Shown piece after piece: positions 44,094 to 54,438 of a DNA stretch of 64,000 nucleotides. The DNA comes from Aphanomyces cochlioides (Eukaryota > Oomycota > Saprolegniomycetes > Saprolegniales > Verrucalvaceae): the NCBI GenBank assembly GCA_019828595.1, contig JAHQRK010000014.1:744001-808000 (forward strand), given 5' to 3'. Made by a program: the position numbers and the translations under genes. The notes under the pieces were generated by a model, which was given only the letters and a program-made list of their open reading frames with translations, had not been told where the DNA came from and searched no databases. The number at the start of each line of letters is the position of its first letter. Within the stretch, counting starts at the first letter, position 1.

Positions 44094-44719
44094 ATGTTCC
44101 GATACTATTACCGCGTTCCCACCACCCACTGGGACCTCGTCCGTCCAACGTACGGCATCCCATGGCCAGCTTGGAGCAATCTCTCATGGATCTCCACTCT
44201 CTCCACCAAGACATGATGCTCTCGTCGTTTCCCCTCCGATCGCACCATCACCTCTTGTCGGTGCCGCGTGCCATCGACGACGAAGAATTCTTCCGCGATT
44301 TGCCTGTAGCCAAAGACACCACCGCCACGACCGAGTCCGTCCCACCAAGCACGACGCCTGACAAGCGAGCATTCTCCAACTACTCGTACTCGAGCTCGAC
44401 GGTGGTCGACGACAAGGGCCGTCGTGTGCGCAGTGTCCGTCGTCGATTCGAAGATGCGTCTGGTCGACTCAAGGCGGTCCATGAGCGCACTGTGGACGGC
44501 AAGACTCTGGTCACGACGTGGAACAAGGCCACCAAAGACGACCAAGGCACGCACGAGACCAAGTGCATGGACGACACGACTTCGCCAGAAGAGTTTGAAG
44601 CGTTGTGGAAGGAGACCCCGTTCGGCAAAGCACACCGATCGGGAGAACCATTGCCCGAAAACACCACAGACGAGATCACGGACAAGGCCAACACCGACCC
44701 AGCCCAGACGACTGCTTAA
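44094..44719 (+). pseudogene. Array copy 24, frameshifted
   Basis: A single-base deletion at about 44153 (GTACGGCATCC for GTACTGGCATCC) shifts the frame after residue 20, and the shifted frame soon stops. Spacer C, leader T, Met159 codon. Two lesions within 500 bp of each other suggest either real decay or a locally poor consensus. Confidence 0.8.
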
Positions 44720-45164
44720 TCTATAAGTGTACCTAACTAATACATGAGTCATCACAACTGTCTTCGTGTCGCCTCATCCACCATGTCGCCCACTTGGACG
44801 GACACAACGCACGACGTTGTCCGATGTCGACGCACACTACGTCGCCGTAGCTGGACGATCTCTCCGACAAGCTTTGACTCGTTGTTGACGACTGTACTCA
44901 ACAGATGTTGTTGCATGTCATCCACGACATTCAACAAGTCGTGGACGATAGGTGGCAACCGATCGACGGGGAGGCCAACCTCTCGCTCTGTGTCACCATA
45001 CCCGTGCAACCGACGTCAGTGGAGAGACCAGGGACTACGTCGACTTGACGCGAAAAGTCTCGAGTCGACATACTTTTGAGACATTTCTAGAATTTCTAGT
45101 AAGTGAGGTTGCATCCAGTAGCAAAGTACTAACGGTAGCTCGTCATTTTACAATTTTCTCTCCA

Positions 45165-45791
45165 ATGTTCCGATACTATTACCGCGTTCCCACCACCCAC
45201 TGGGACCTCGTCCGTCCAACGTACTGGCATCCCATGGCCAGCTTGGAGCAATCTCTCATGGATCTCCACTCTCTCCACCAAGACATGATGCTCTCGTCGT
45301 TTCCCCTCCGATCGCACCATCACCTCTTGTCGGTGCCGCGTGCCATCGACGACGAAGAATTCTTCCGCGATTTGCCTGTAGCCAAAGACACCACCGCCAC
45401 GACCGAGTCCGTCCCACCAAGCACGACGCCTGACAAGCGAGCATTCTCCAACTACTCGTACTCGAGCTCGACGGTGGTCGACGACAAGGGCCGTCGTGTG
45501 CGCAGTGTCCGTCGTCGATTCGAAGATGCGTCTGGTCGACTCAAGGCGGTCCATGAGCGCACTGTGGACGGCAAGACTCTGGTCACGACGTGGAACAAGG
45601 CCACCAAAGACGACCAAGGCACGCACGAGACCAAGTGCTTGGACGACACGACTTCGCCAGAAGAGTTTGAAGCGTTGTGGAAGGAGACCCCGTTCGGCAA
45701 AGCACACCGATCGGGAGAACCATTGCCCGAAAACACCACAGACGAGATCACGGACAAGGCCAACACCGACCCAGCCCAGACGACTGCTTAA
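45165..45791 (+). CDS. Array copy 25: MLF-like protein, Leu159
   Basis: Intact. Spacer T, leader T, Leu159; isolated from the other Leu159 units by six Met159 copies. Confidence 0.8.
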   Translation: MFRYYYRVPTTHWDLVRPTYWHPMASLEQSLMDLHSLHQDMMLSSFPLRSHHHLLSVPRAIDDEEFFRDLPVAKDTTATTESVPPSTTPDKRAFSNYSYSSSTVVDDKGRRVRSVRRRFEDASGRLKAVHERTVDGKTLVTTWNKATKDDQGTHETKCLDDTTSPEEFEALWKETPFGKAHRSGEPLPENTTDEITDKANTDPAQTTA

Positions 45792-46235
45792 TCTATAAGT
45801 GTACCTAACTAATACATGAGTCATCACAACTGTCTTCGTGTCGCCTCATCCACCATGTCGCCCACTTGGACGGACACAACGCACGACGTTGTCCGATGTC
45901 GACGCACACTACGTCGCCGTAGCTGGACGATCTCTCCGACAAGCTTTGACTCGTTGTTGACGACTGTACTCAACAGATGTTGTTGCATGTCATCCACGAC
46001 ATTCAACAAGTCGTGGACGATAGGTGGCAACCGATCGACGGGGAGGCCAACCTCTCGCTCTGTGCCACCATACCCGTGCAACCGACGTCAGTGGAGAGAC
46101 CAGGGACTACGTCGACTTGACGCGAAAAGTCTCGAGTCGACATACTTTTGAGCATTTCTAGAATTTCTAGTAAGTGAGGTTGCATCCAGTAGCAAAGTAC
46201 TAACGGTAGCTCGTCATTTTACAATTTTCTCTCCA

Positions 46236-46862
46236 ATGTTCCGATACTATTACCGCGTTCCCACCACCCACTGGGACCTCGTCCGTCCAACGTACTGGCA
46301 TCCCATGGCCAGCTTGGAGCAATCTCTCATGGATCTCCACTCTCTCCACCAAGACATGATGCTCTCGTCGTTTCCCCTCCGATCGCACCATCACCTCTTG
46401 TCGGTGCCGCGTGCCATCGACGACGAAGAATTCTTCCGCGATTTGCCTGTAGCCAAAGACACCACCGCCACGACCGAGTCCGTCCCACCAAGCACGACGC
46501 CTGACAAGCGAGCATTCTCCAACTACTCGTACTCGAGCTCGACGGTGGTCGACGACAAGGGCCGTCGTGTGCGCAGTGTCCGTCGTCGATTCGAAGATGC
46601 GTCTGGTCGACTCAAGGCGGTCCATGAGCGCACTGTGGACGGCAAGACTCTGGTCACGACGTGGAACAAGGCCACCAAAGACGACCAAGGCACGCACGAG
46701 ACCAAGTGCATGGACGACACGACTTCGCCAGAAGAGTTTGAAGCGTTGTGGAAGGAGACCCCGTTCGGCAAAGCACACCGATCGGGAGAACCATTGCCCG
46801 AAAACACCACAGACGAGATCACGGACAAGGCCAACACCGACCCAGCCCAGACGACTGCTTAA
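46236..46862 (+). CDS. Array copy 26: MLF-like protein, last copy
   Basis: Intact 208-residue frame. Spacer C with a one-base deletion (GAGCATTTC for GAGACATTTC) just before the heat-shock motif, leader T, Met159. Downstream sequence becomes unique right at the stop codon, so this copy probably has the original 3' end of the founder gene. Confidence 0.82.
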   Translation: MFRYYYRVPTTHWDLVRPTYWHPMASLEQSLMDLHSLHQDMMLSSFPLRSHHHLLSVPRAIDDEEFFRDLPVAKDTTATTESVPPSTTPDKRAFSNYSYSSSTVVDDKGRRVRSVRRRFEDASGRLKAVHERTVDGKTLVTTWNKATKDDQGTHETKCMDDTTSPEEFEALWKETPFGKAHRSGEPLPENTTDEITDKANTDPAQTTA

Positions 46863-47042
46863 TTTCTCTAATCCATATCCTTGCTGCTTGAGCCTTAGTG
46901 ATGTTGTTTGTTTAGGCTGAATGATCGTTTTGAGGTGAATACGAATTACGGTGAAATGATGACAACCTTGTAGTTGGTTCATTTTGTGGATGGTTGCATC
47001 CAGTAGTGTCGACACAATATATAAAGAATAGATTGGACCTCG
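46863..47042. other. Right flank of the array
   Basis: Unique sequence follows the last TAA. GGTTGCATCCAGTAG at 46992-47006 repeats 15 bp of the array leader exactly, and a TATATAAAG follows at about 47018. No gene is supported within these 180 bp. Confidence 0.5.
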
Positions 47043-47280
47043 ATGTCGTGCTTTAATCGTGCTGACAATTTATCATCGGTTGAGCGACGAAACTCACTTT
47101 GTCGTACGGATACACATGAGGCTTCCATTACGATAGCATTTGTAGCCTTCTCAAATCTTGATGTTCTCGCAAGAGTGAACACTCTAAGTGTGACGGCAGC
47201 AGCGAGCACGACAATCCGCGACGTCTGGAATATTATTTCGCCTTTGTCAAAATACGGACGACTGACGACGAAACTCGAGG

Positions 47281-47865
47281 TTGCATCATCTCCCTGTCGC
47301 CGTGAGGAAAACTTCGTTGGAAACCAGGATACGCGAGCTCAATCACGAGGCTTTTCACAACTCTTGTAGGTTGCTTCATGTGATAAACAATGCTCTGGAA
47401 GTGAAAAGATCCGACCGTGGAGAAAATCTGGCGCTGGTCATGATTGGTGGAAGCAGATGCATGTACGCGAACGTGACAACCCTTCGACAAAGGTTGGCAT
47501 GCTTGCCATGGCGTGTCCGCTGTGTCCACGGTCTTTCGCGTACAACAAGGAGCCACGAAGCGTGGAGAAATACCGTGTACAAACATTTCAACCCACACGC
47601 CGAGATGTCTGTAACAGAGTTTGGTGTTCATTTCCACTTTGTCTTTGTCATGTCGTCTCCAACACATTTGCATCTCGACGAGATTGAAATTCAAGTCACA
47701 GACGGCACTAGTGACTTGAATGCAATGAGCGCCGTGGATAAAGCATTCGCCATGCAACAAGGCAAGCTGGGCCAATCGACCCTGTTGCACTTGTCCGCCT
47801 TTGACGTCCCAGCGTCGCCCACCAACAACAGCGGTCAGTCCGCAACCGCCAAGGCCAAATCATGA
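47281..47865 (+). CDS. Hypothetical protein, exon structure unresolved
   Basis: A long plus-strand frame whose last 86 residues, from the ATG at 47605 (MSVTEFGVHFHFVFVMSS), have codon usage like neighbouring genes and end in a Ser/Ala/Lys tail. The upstream part of the frame has no ATG near its beginning. A further ATG-initiated plus frame at 47043-47369 overlaps it, so a spliced gene starting near 47043 is likely. No domain is recognised. An antisense frame (47790-47233) is also open but has poorer codon usage. Confidence 0.35.
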   Translation: MHHLPVAVRKTSLETRIRELNHEAFHNSCRLLHVINNALEVKRSDRGENLALVMIGGSRCMYANVTTLRQRLACLPWRVRCVHGLSRTTRSHEAWRNTVYKHFNPHAEMSVTEFGVHFHFVFVMSSPTHLHLDEIEIQVTDGTSDLNAMSAVDKAFAMQQGKLGQSTLLHLSAFDVPASPTNNSGQSATAKAKS

Positions 47866-48478
47866 CCATACTTGGATTGCAGCCGTATTTAACCCCACAA
47901 GAAGCACTGTCACGAGATGTCGACTTGTTATTTTCTCTCCTAATCTCAAATACACACGCAGACTTCGTTCCATTCCTTGCCATGGCATGCTCTTCACCGT
48001 GTTTGTACTATCGCATTATGGTTCAATTGTGTTGCTCGATCGTTTGCTACAAAACGCAACATCTCAAGCTTCACTCCAAGCCCATTTGGAATGTTGGAGT
48101 CTACATGATCCACCCAACTTTCAACCATTCCAACTCGTTGCAAAGCATACGACAGTTGGTAGACTTACGTCCTAGCCACGGCTAGTCCATCTCAGCAACG
48201 CTCGTGGCTCCAAACTCTGGTGACTGCCTCCAGACGGCATTGGTTTCAGTCGAAAGTTGTCATTGACGAGCTGAAAAGCGACAAGATTCAGAGACCCACG
48301 TCCAACTAAATTCAGGCATGCATGCAAGAGAGAAGGCCAAGCTATCTAATGTGCGATGAAGCCAGCGAAAGGACCCAGTAGCCACGATGACACACAATTC
48401 CCATGAGAAGTCCGGCCCGTTCTCGACTTGTGCGAATCTGTGAGAACGGAATTGGTGCATTTTTGCCAATCAAACGTC
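47866..48478. other. Intergenic
   Basis: No supported gene. Open frames at 47862-48185 and on the minus strand near 48260-48530 lack starts or signatures. This interval should hold the promoter of the VPS9-domain gene. Confidence 0.45.
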
Positions 48479-50243
48479 ATGTCGTCGACAGTTTCCCCAT
48501 TTGCACTCATGTCGACTCCGCAGACTGGCATGTGGCTTTGTCATCCCATTCACTTGCACAGCTTCTACTGCGCCGTCGAGATCGAGTCCAAATCGATCTT
48601 GAAACCATCTCCGCAATGTGTTGTTTGTGCTAAAGTCGCGGACGGCGCTCAACTTCCAGTTGCAACTTGTGTCTCGTGCGGCACGATTGTCCATCGCACA
48701 TGCCTCTCTGCCATCCATGAGCAAAACACGGCGAAGGAATACCGCGAACATCGTTTGGTTATGCCAGTGTGCACAGCTACAAGGCGGTATAGCTCGCCTC
48801 CACCTTCGACTCCACCGTCTCCGCGGCTCTCATCCGTCGAACTGCATCTTCTCGAAGAACTTTTGTTGGATCCAACTTTGCCACCACAGTCGCCACTCCA
48901 CGACAAGAACAAAAGTCTCGCTCTAGTCTACGTCCAGCGATATGCGCCCTACGTTGCTGGTGGTATTCTCCTTGGTGGCGCTGCGCTCTTTGGGATGCCT
49001 GCGGTTGCTCTGACTGGTCTTGGAGTCGGGTTGTCTGGGCATACATACGAAGGCATCAGCAAAATTGTCAGCGGTCGGCCGCGCTCTTCATCCTCCGATG
49101 TGCGTTCAACCAGCAACTGAATCCACTCACGGCTAATTTCTTGCGTAGATTGCAGCTCAGGACGCAGAATGGGCTCGCCGAATCTGCTGGGACTTGAAAC
49201 AATCGAGCGACATTGGCGATGCGACTTACAAACAAGATGCTGCATTGCTTCGAAGGTAATAGGCTCCATGAAGCACGGATATGATTTTTCTTGCGCTGTA
49301 GGATTCACAACAACCTTGAAGCATCACCGACTGCTGGAGAAGTCTACCGCATGCTGTTCAATCTGTTCGCCTCGCCTGATGAACTGATCGGTCGTGTGAA
49401 TACTGCGCTTTGCGCAGCGTTCCGTCGACGAGCTAAAGCAACCACGACGTAGGCAAACGTTAGGCGCTCTGTGCTCATGGTTGTGTGTTTGTCCAGGTCG
49501 TTGCAGTCGCTTGTCCGAGATGCTCAAGTCTACGTTGGTCATGTCTTGGCCGTCACGTTGAATACATACCCTGCTCTGTCAACGACGGAAGAAGGAGTCG
49601 TCATGACAACAGAGGCGGTGGAGAAGATTGTCTACAGGTATTATTGAGCTGCACTACGTCTGGCAGAGAACTCACATTGGATCCTGTTCTCTAGTGACAT
49701 TTATCCCGTCGTATTTACCGCGTTTTGCCGTGAATATAGCCGTCATGACGCTACACTCCAAGCTCATATTCGAAATGTTAGTGCAGAGAACGCTGCCATG
49801 GTCTCTGACTGATCTTTGCATGAAATAGGTCCAAGCCACAAGACGACGAAGGCTTTCCACCGATCCAGATGCTGTAGGATGATTTGGACAGCCTCGTCTG
49901 ATGTGTCGTGTAGTCGCTCGATGCACTTGCAAGTGTTCATTACCCGCTCGGCAAGTTGCAAGTCATTACTGAAGCATTTCGTGCCATTTGCACAGCGGCT
50001 GAAGTCAGGTTGGCGACTGCGCCATCGGCCGACACGCTGCTTCCACTTGTCGTGGATTGGATCGTAGCGGGCGGTGGTCATGTGCGCCATTTGGTCGCTC
50101 ATCTCGCGTTTGTATCAACTCTGACGCAAGGCGGTGGTCGTGGCATGGAAGGATACGCACTCACAACATTTCATGCTGCGTTGCGAGCACTCGGAGCCAC
50201 AGACACCGCAGAGGTGCTGCATTGGCTTGCTAGTCTTTCATGA
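48479..50243 (+). CDS. C1-finger / VPS9-domain protein, seven exons
   Basis: Exons 48479-49099, 49149-49255, 49302-49448, 49497-49637, 49695-49776, 49829-49873 and 49956-50243 sum to 1,431 nt (476 residues). Residues 47-75 show C-x2-C-x13-C-x2-C-x4-H-x2-C, the spacing of C1 (diacylglycerol/phorbol-ester type) zinc fingers. A Ser/Pro-rich linker and a Gly/Ala-rich hydrophobic hairpin (AGGILLGGAALFGMPAVAL, about 164-190) follow, which may insert in membrane. The C-terminal half fits a VPS9 domain, including PSADTLLPLVVDW near residue 403, the conserved motif that contacts Rab5-type GTPases. VPS9 proteins exchange GDP for GTP on endosomal Rab5. A lipid-binding C1 finger would fit membrane recruitment. 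I am fairly sure of VPS9 and less sure that the finger binds lipid. Confidence 0.75.
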
Positions 50244-51566
50244 TGAGATCCACGTAGGACGAAACTACGGAGGAAGATGAAGAAGACGAAGAATTCTTTG
50301 ATGCTGTCGAGAATTCGCCGAGATTGAAGCCATCGTCGCTTCCACTGCGACCTTGTTGAAATCTTTGATGCACAACCCAGTCCAATATTTTATTTTCAAT
50401 AAAAAAATCTTTTTTCAGTAGAGGAACGACACGAAATTTGATTACGAATCATTTGAGCTACTAATATTAATTTTATTAAATATAACAAACATTATAATAT
50501 AAAGGTTAACAAGTGAATACTGGTAGTGTTGCCGCAGCCCAACGCCTAATACTCCAATCCAAGTGAGGATGCTACATCCAGCGCACAAGATTGACATCAT
50601 GGTTCATAAACCTTTGAGTAAGAATTTCGTCAAAAGCATGGAACTCTTTACTTGCTTTCCACACTTCTCCAGCTAATCAACTGTCATTCGGATTATCGAG
50701 TTTTACAGTAAATCTAGCATTTTAAAAGGATATTATATTTGATAAATCTCACCTATTGTCCTTACCCCACATTCAGTTCATAGCGTAGTGATAATTGAGT
50801 CGTCGGCATATTTTCACGCATGCCGTGTGAGCTCGCAAAGAGCTGTGAAGCATCGTGGGTCGCATCGGGTCACTCCATTGAGTTTATATCTCCCAGTGAA
50901 CTTTATCGAGACAAATAAAACCCACAGAAACATTCTCCGGTTTTTGCTGGACAGTATCCGTAAATTTCAGTCATGTGTTGGACGAGTGTCAAGCATTTTC
51001 GCCACGATAGATTTGAAAAGCATAGTGAAACGAAGTGAGTCCAGATTATGATTGAAAACGCTGGATAAACATCCAGCAGTATCTTATTGGCAAAAATTAG
51101 GGGAGCGAGCACTGCTTTGAATTTTCTCGTGCTTGATGTCGATATATTCCTTTCGTTTCATAATCCTTACACTGACCACAACTTTCTAACCCCATGAAGT
51201 AAGGTGCAATGCTTAGTTAGCATGGAAGTATAGCCATGAACCCGTGCATGGTCTCACTTCACATTTCCCTTCCTCCGTGATTTCAAAGCGAGGAGTTCTT
51301 TTCTCTGCGTCGCTCCACCCAGGTGGTTGGGCACCACCTAGGAGGCGCATGTTTGCAGTGCTCCTTGATGTTTTAAAAGTCATATCGAGGAAACTACAAT
51401 TTTTTTGCCGAAAACTGTTTGAATGATTTCACGGTTCACTGCGCGCAATCTGCGGTTTCAGAGCAGATCGAAAGCCACACATTACAGGGCGAAATTCACT
51501 TATTGTGTCAACAAATTGATTGTGACCTGTAGTGTGTGGTATTTCTATCAACATTAAGGTGATGCA

Positions 51567-51618
51567 AAAGCAGAAACACAAAGAACGAGTCGTCTACCGT
51601 TCTTTGTGTTTCTGCTTT
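51567..51618. repeat. Perfect 21-bp hairpin with 10-base loop
   Basis: 51567-51587 and 51598-51618 are perfect reverse complements around the loop AGTCGTCTAC. The stem reads AAAGCAGAAACACAAAGAAC plus one base. No coding frame covers it. Possible roles are a small-RNA precursor, a transcription end signal, or a footprint of palindromic repair. Confidence 0.8.
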
Positions 51619-52157
51619 GTAGTCCAGTTGTGACGTGAACTCGGGGATTAAGTACAATGTTTCAATGTGGTAGCATTATCAGCGTTTAGTTTAAATGAAT
51701 CCAAGCCTTCTTCTAAGTGATGGACATCGCTGTTCTCATCGAAATGTGTTAGTTTTTCTCCAAGCTGATGTCAAAAGATTGATTACGAGAATTGATTGAA
51801 TAAAATAGATATAATTTTATCCAGTAAGGTCGTGCGCGATGTCCATCCAGCAAATTCCAATCACAATACAATAAAAGAATTCTTTGACTGCTGTGCGTCA
51901 TTGTTGCAACTTGAAGTTCAAGACTGGAGTTGGACTTCTTGTGTACAAAATACGTGGCAAGCGATGAGATAAAAGGTCTCTTAAGACAAGACCGGGATAG
52001 AACCTGCATGGACAGCTCAACGCCGCTCAACTTTGCTCGCATCGCTCAATTTCTGTGGAAATTGCCGTTCAATTCCTTGTATTTGCAGCTCGTTGTCCTC
52101 CGTTGAACTTCCGTTTTTACTCAACATGTTTACTTCCACACAGTGGGATAAAAACAT

Positions 52158-52187
52158 GTTTAAACGGTGGAGAAAGAACGTTTAAAC
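52158..52187. promoter_or_regulatory. Paired GTTTAAAC motifs upstream of ACSL
   Basis: GTTTAAAC occurs at 52158-52165 and again at 52180-52187, 60-90 bp before the ATG at 52248. The octamer is palindromic. A regulatory role is inferred only from position and duplication. Confidence 0.35.
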
Positions 52188-52247
52188 GTCGTCGGACAAA
52201 TTTAACGTGAATCAGTGCGATCTTGACATTTGGCCGCAGAATCAAAA

Positions 52248-54390
52248 ATGGGAGGCGTTGGATCGACCGAGCAGTACTCTGGAGAACAGTACTCTGTGGA
52301 GATTCCCCACAGCGCCGCGCCTGGATTTGGCCCTATCCGTGTCAATCCTCTCTCTGTACCAATTGCCGAGCATACGTGCAACCTCTGGGACAACTTTAAG
52401 CTTGGGGTTGCCGCTGCCGGAGACAATCAATATCTTGGCACTCGTTCCCGCGATGCGAGCGGCAAAGCGGGAGCCTACACGTGGATCACGTACAACCAAG
52501 CATATGCGCGAATTTTGCGCATTTCGACGGGATTCCACACGCTTTTGAAGATTCAACGACAAGAAGCCGTTGGTATCTTCAGTAAGAATCGTGCCGAGTG
52601 GATCTTGACGGAAATGGCGTGCAACCGAATGAGCTACACCCTCGTGCCTCTTTACGACACGCTTGGTCCGAAAGTTATCCCATTCATTCTCAACCACACC
52701 TCGATGCGTGTACTTGTTTGTGCTGCCGAGTTGATTCCAAATATTCTTGCTGTCAAGCATGAATGTCCAACGTTGGAAGCGCTCGTGAGCTTTGAACCGG
52801 TAGGTTTATTAAATTCGGCAAGCCCTGATTTTTTCTACCCTAGGTCACGTCTGCTCAACGCGCTGAAGCTGCTAGTAAGGGAATTGTCTTGTATTCTCTC
52901 GATGAAATCGAAAATGTGCCCGATGCGACAGGTAAATTAAGTCTCTCGATCGTATTTGCTTATGGAATTTTAGTCCCTGAGGCGGTGCCGAAGTCAACCG
53001 ACCTAGCAACAATTTGCTATACTTCTGGCACGACTGGTGACCCAAAGGGAGCCATGTTGACTCACGGCAATATTACGTCCGGTGGTATTTCCGTCGTTGC
53101 CCTCGACATGATCAAACCACATTCAGTGCATGTTTCCTACCTTCCCTTACCGCACATCTTTGAACGCATTGTGACTACGATTATTGCTCGCAAGGGAGCC
53201 AGCATGGGATTCTACCAAGGTGATGTTGCCTTCCTCTTGGATGACATGGCTGAACTCAAGCCTACCATGTAAGATGTCGTTCATTCAGGCCATCACTTAT
53301 ATCCATGCGATTGTAGCTTTGTCTCAGTGCCTCGCTTGTTTAATCGCGTCTACGATAAGATTACTCAAGGTGTAGCAGCTGCCGGAGGTGTCAAGAAGCT
53401 CATGTTTGATTTGGCGTACGAATCAAAACGGCAGGCATTGGTGCCAGGTGCCAATACACATGCGTTCTGGGATGCAATTGTCTTTTCGAAGCTCAAGGCA
53501 GTCTTGGGTGGCCGCGTCGAGGGAATTTTGTCGGGCTCAGCACCACTTGCGAGCAACGTGAAGGAGTTTCTTCAGATTGTATTTGGTTGTGAAGTTGACG
53601 AAGGGTTCGTTCGTTCATCTGAGTCGAATTGTATTTTAAACATGTGTGTAGGTATGGCTTGACAGAAAGCTGTGCTGTGGCCACGCTATCAACGCGCTTG
53701 ATTCCTAAAGGCCCCCATGTTGGTGCCCCTGATCCAAATGTCCAAATCCGACTCGCAGATGTTCCTGAAATGAACTACACAACTGCTGACAAACCTCGCC
53801 CACGAGGTGAAGTCTGCATGCGTGGCAGCAATATCTTTTTGGGTTACTACAAAGATGTTGAAAAGACTGCAGAATGCTTGACACCTGATGGATGGTTTTA
53901 TACTGGTGATATTGGAGCGTGGAATCCTGATGGCACTTTAAGCATCATTGACCGCAAGAAGAACATCTTCAAACTTTCTCAAGGCGAATACATCGCGGCT
54001 GAGAAGATTGAAAACGTCTATGCCAAGAGTCCCTTTGTGGCTCAAATCTTTTTGTACGGTGACTCATACCAGAGTTGTGTGGTGGCAATTGTTGTGCCTG
54101 ATCCAGAAGTGGTGCAAAGTTGGGCAACGAGTCAAGGCATTCCTGAAGGCAATAACTTGGCCAAGATGGTTGCTCGTCCTGAATTGAAAGCGGCGATTGT
54201 CACGTCGATGGACCAAGTGGCCAAAGAGGGCAAACTCAATGGATTTGAATGCGTCAAGGACATTCACCTCCATCCCGACGTATTCTCTGTTGAAAACGAC
54301 TTGATCACACCGACTTTCAAATTGCGCCGCCCTCAACTCAAAGCCTACTTCAAGAATCAAATCGATGCCATGTACGCTGGACTCAAGTAG
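52248..54390 (+). CDS. ACSL: Long-chain acyl-CoA synthetase (AMP-binding), five exons
   Basis: Activates long-chain fatty acids: fatty acid + ATP + CoA gives acyl-CoA + AMP + PPi, feeding lipid synthesis and beta-oxidation. Exons 52248-52799, 52844-52931, 52974-53268, 53317-53604 and 53652-54390 sum to 1,962 nt (653 residues), the usual length of eukaryotic ACSL. Motifs in order: YTSGTTGDPKG (ATP-binding P-loop, about residue 230), LPLPHIFER, SGSAPL, GYGLTES (split by intron 4, about 408), GWFYTGDIG (about 489), DRKKNIFKLSQGEYIA and the C-terminal KLRRPQLKAYF. All signature residues are present. Introns are 42-48 nt. No N-terminal membrane anchor is obvious, as in peroxisomal or cytosolic-face forms. 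The ATG in AAAAATGGGAG is the first in frame. Compartment unknown. Confidence 0.93.
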
Positions 54391-54438
54391 AAGCCCCAAG
54401 TAAGAAACGTTTAAATGGGATAAAAAAGTAGACATTTG

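Larger units (their letters stand above)
19451..46862 (+). repeat. 26-copy head-to-tail array of a 1,072-bp gene unit
   Basis: Stop codons of the repeated gene end at 20067 and then every 1,072 bp to 46862. The exceptions are three spacings of 1,070, 1,070 and 1,071, caused by small deletions. There are 26 coding segments and 25 full 445-bp spacers. Copies are almost identical. The only recurring differences I found are a T/C site in the spacer, a T/C site 22 bp before the ATG, and an A/T site changing Met159 to Leu. Copy 1 lacks its first codons and its own leader; copy 26 ends in unique sequence at the stop codon. This places the duplication junction immediately after the TAA. Confidence 0.97.
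50244..52247. other. 2-kb AT-rich intergenic region
   Basis: No gene is supported. The part at 50380-50520 is very AT-rich. A perfect 21-bp hairpin lies at 51567-51618, and paired GTTTAAAC motifs lie just before the acyl-CoA synthetase gene. Short frames at 50788-51051 and 51749-52042 have no signatures. Confidence 0.5.

Noticed and set aside
19451..46862. CRISPR array, rDNA or 5S/snRNA array
   Set aside because: Units are 1,072 bp with a conserved protein frame, there are no short repeats with unique spacers, and I see no rRNA or snRNA sequence in the spacer.
19451..46862. Pure assembly artefact of one gene
   Set aside because: Copies carry distinct, phased single-base variants and private small deletions, and the two ends join different unique sequences. 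Copy number could still be inexact.
47233..47790. Minus-strand 185-codon frame opposite the hypothetical gene
   Set aside because: Codon usage is poorer than on the plus strand, and it starts at a non-ATG codon.
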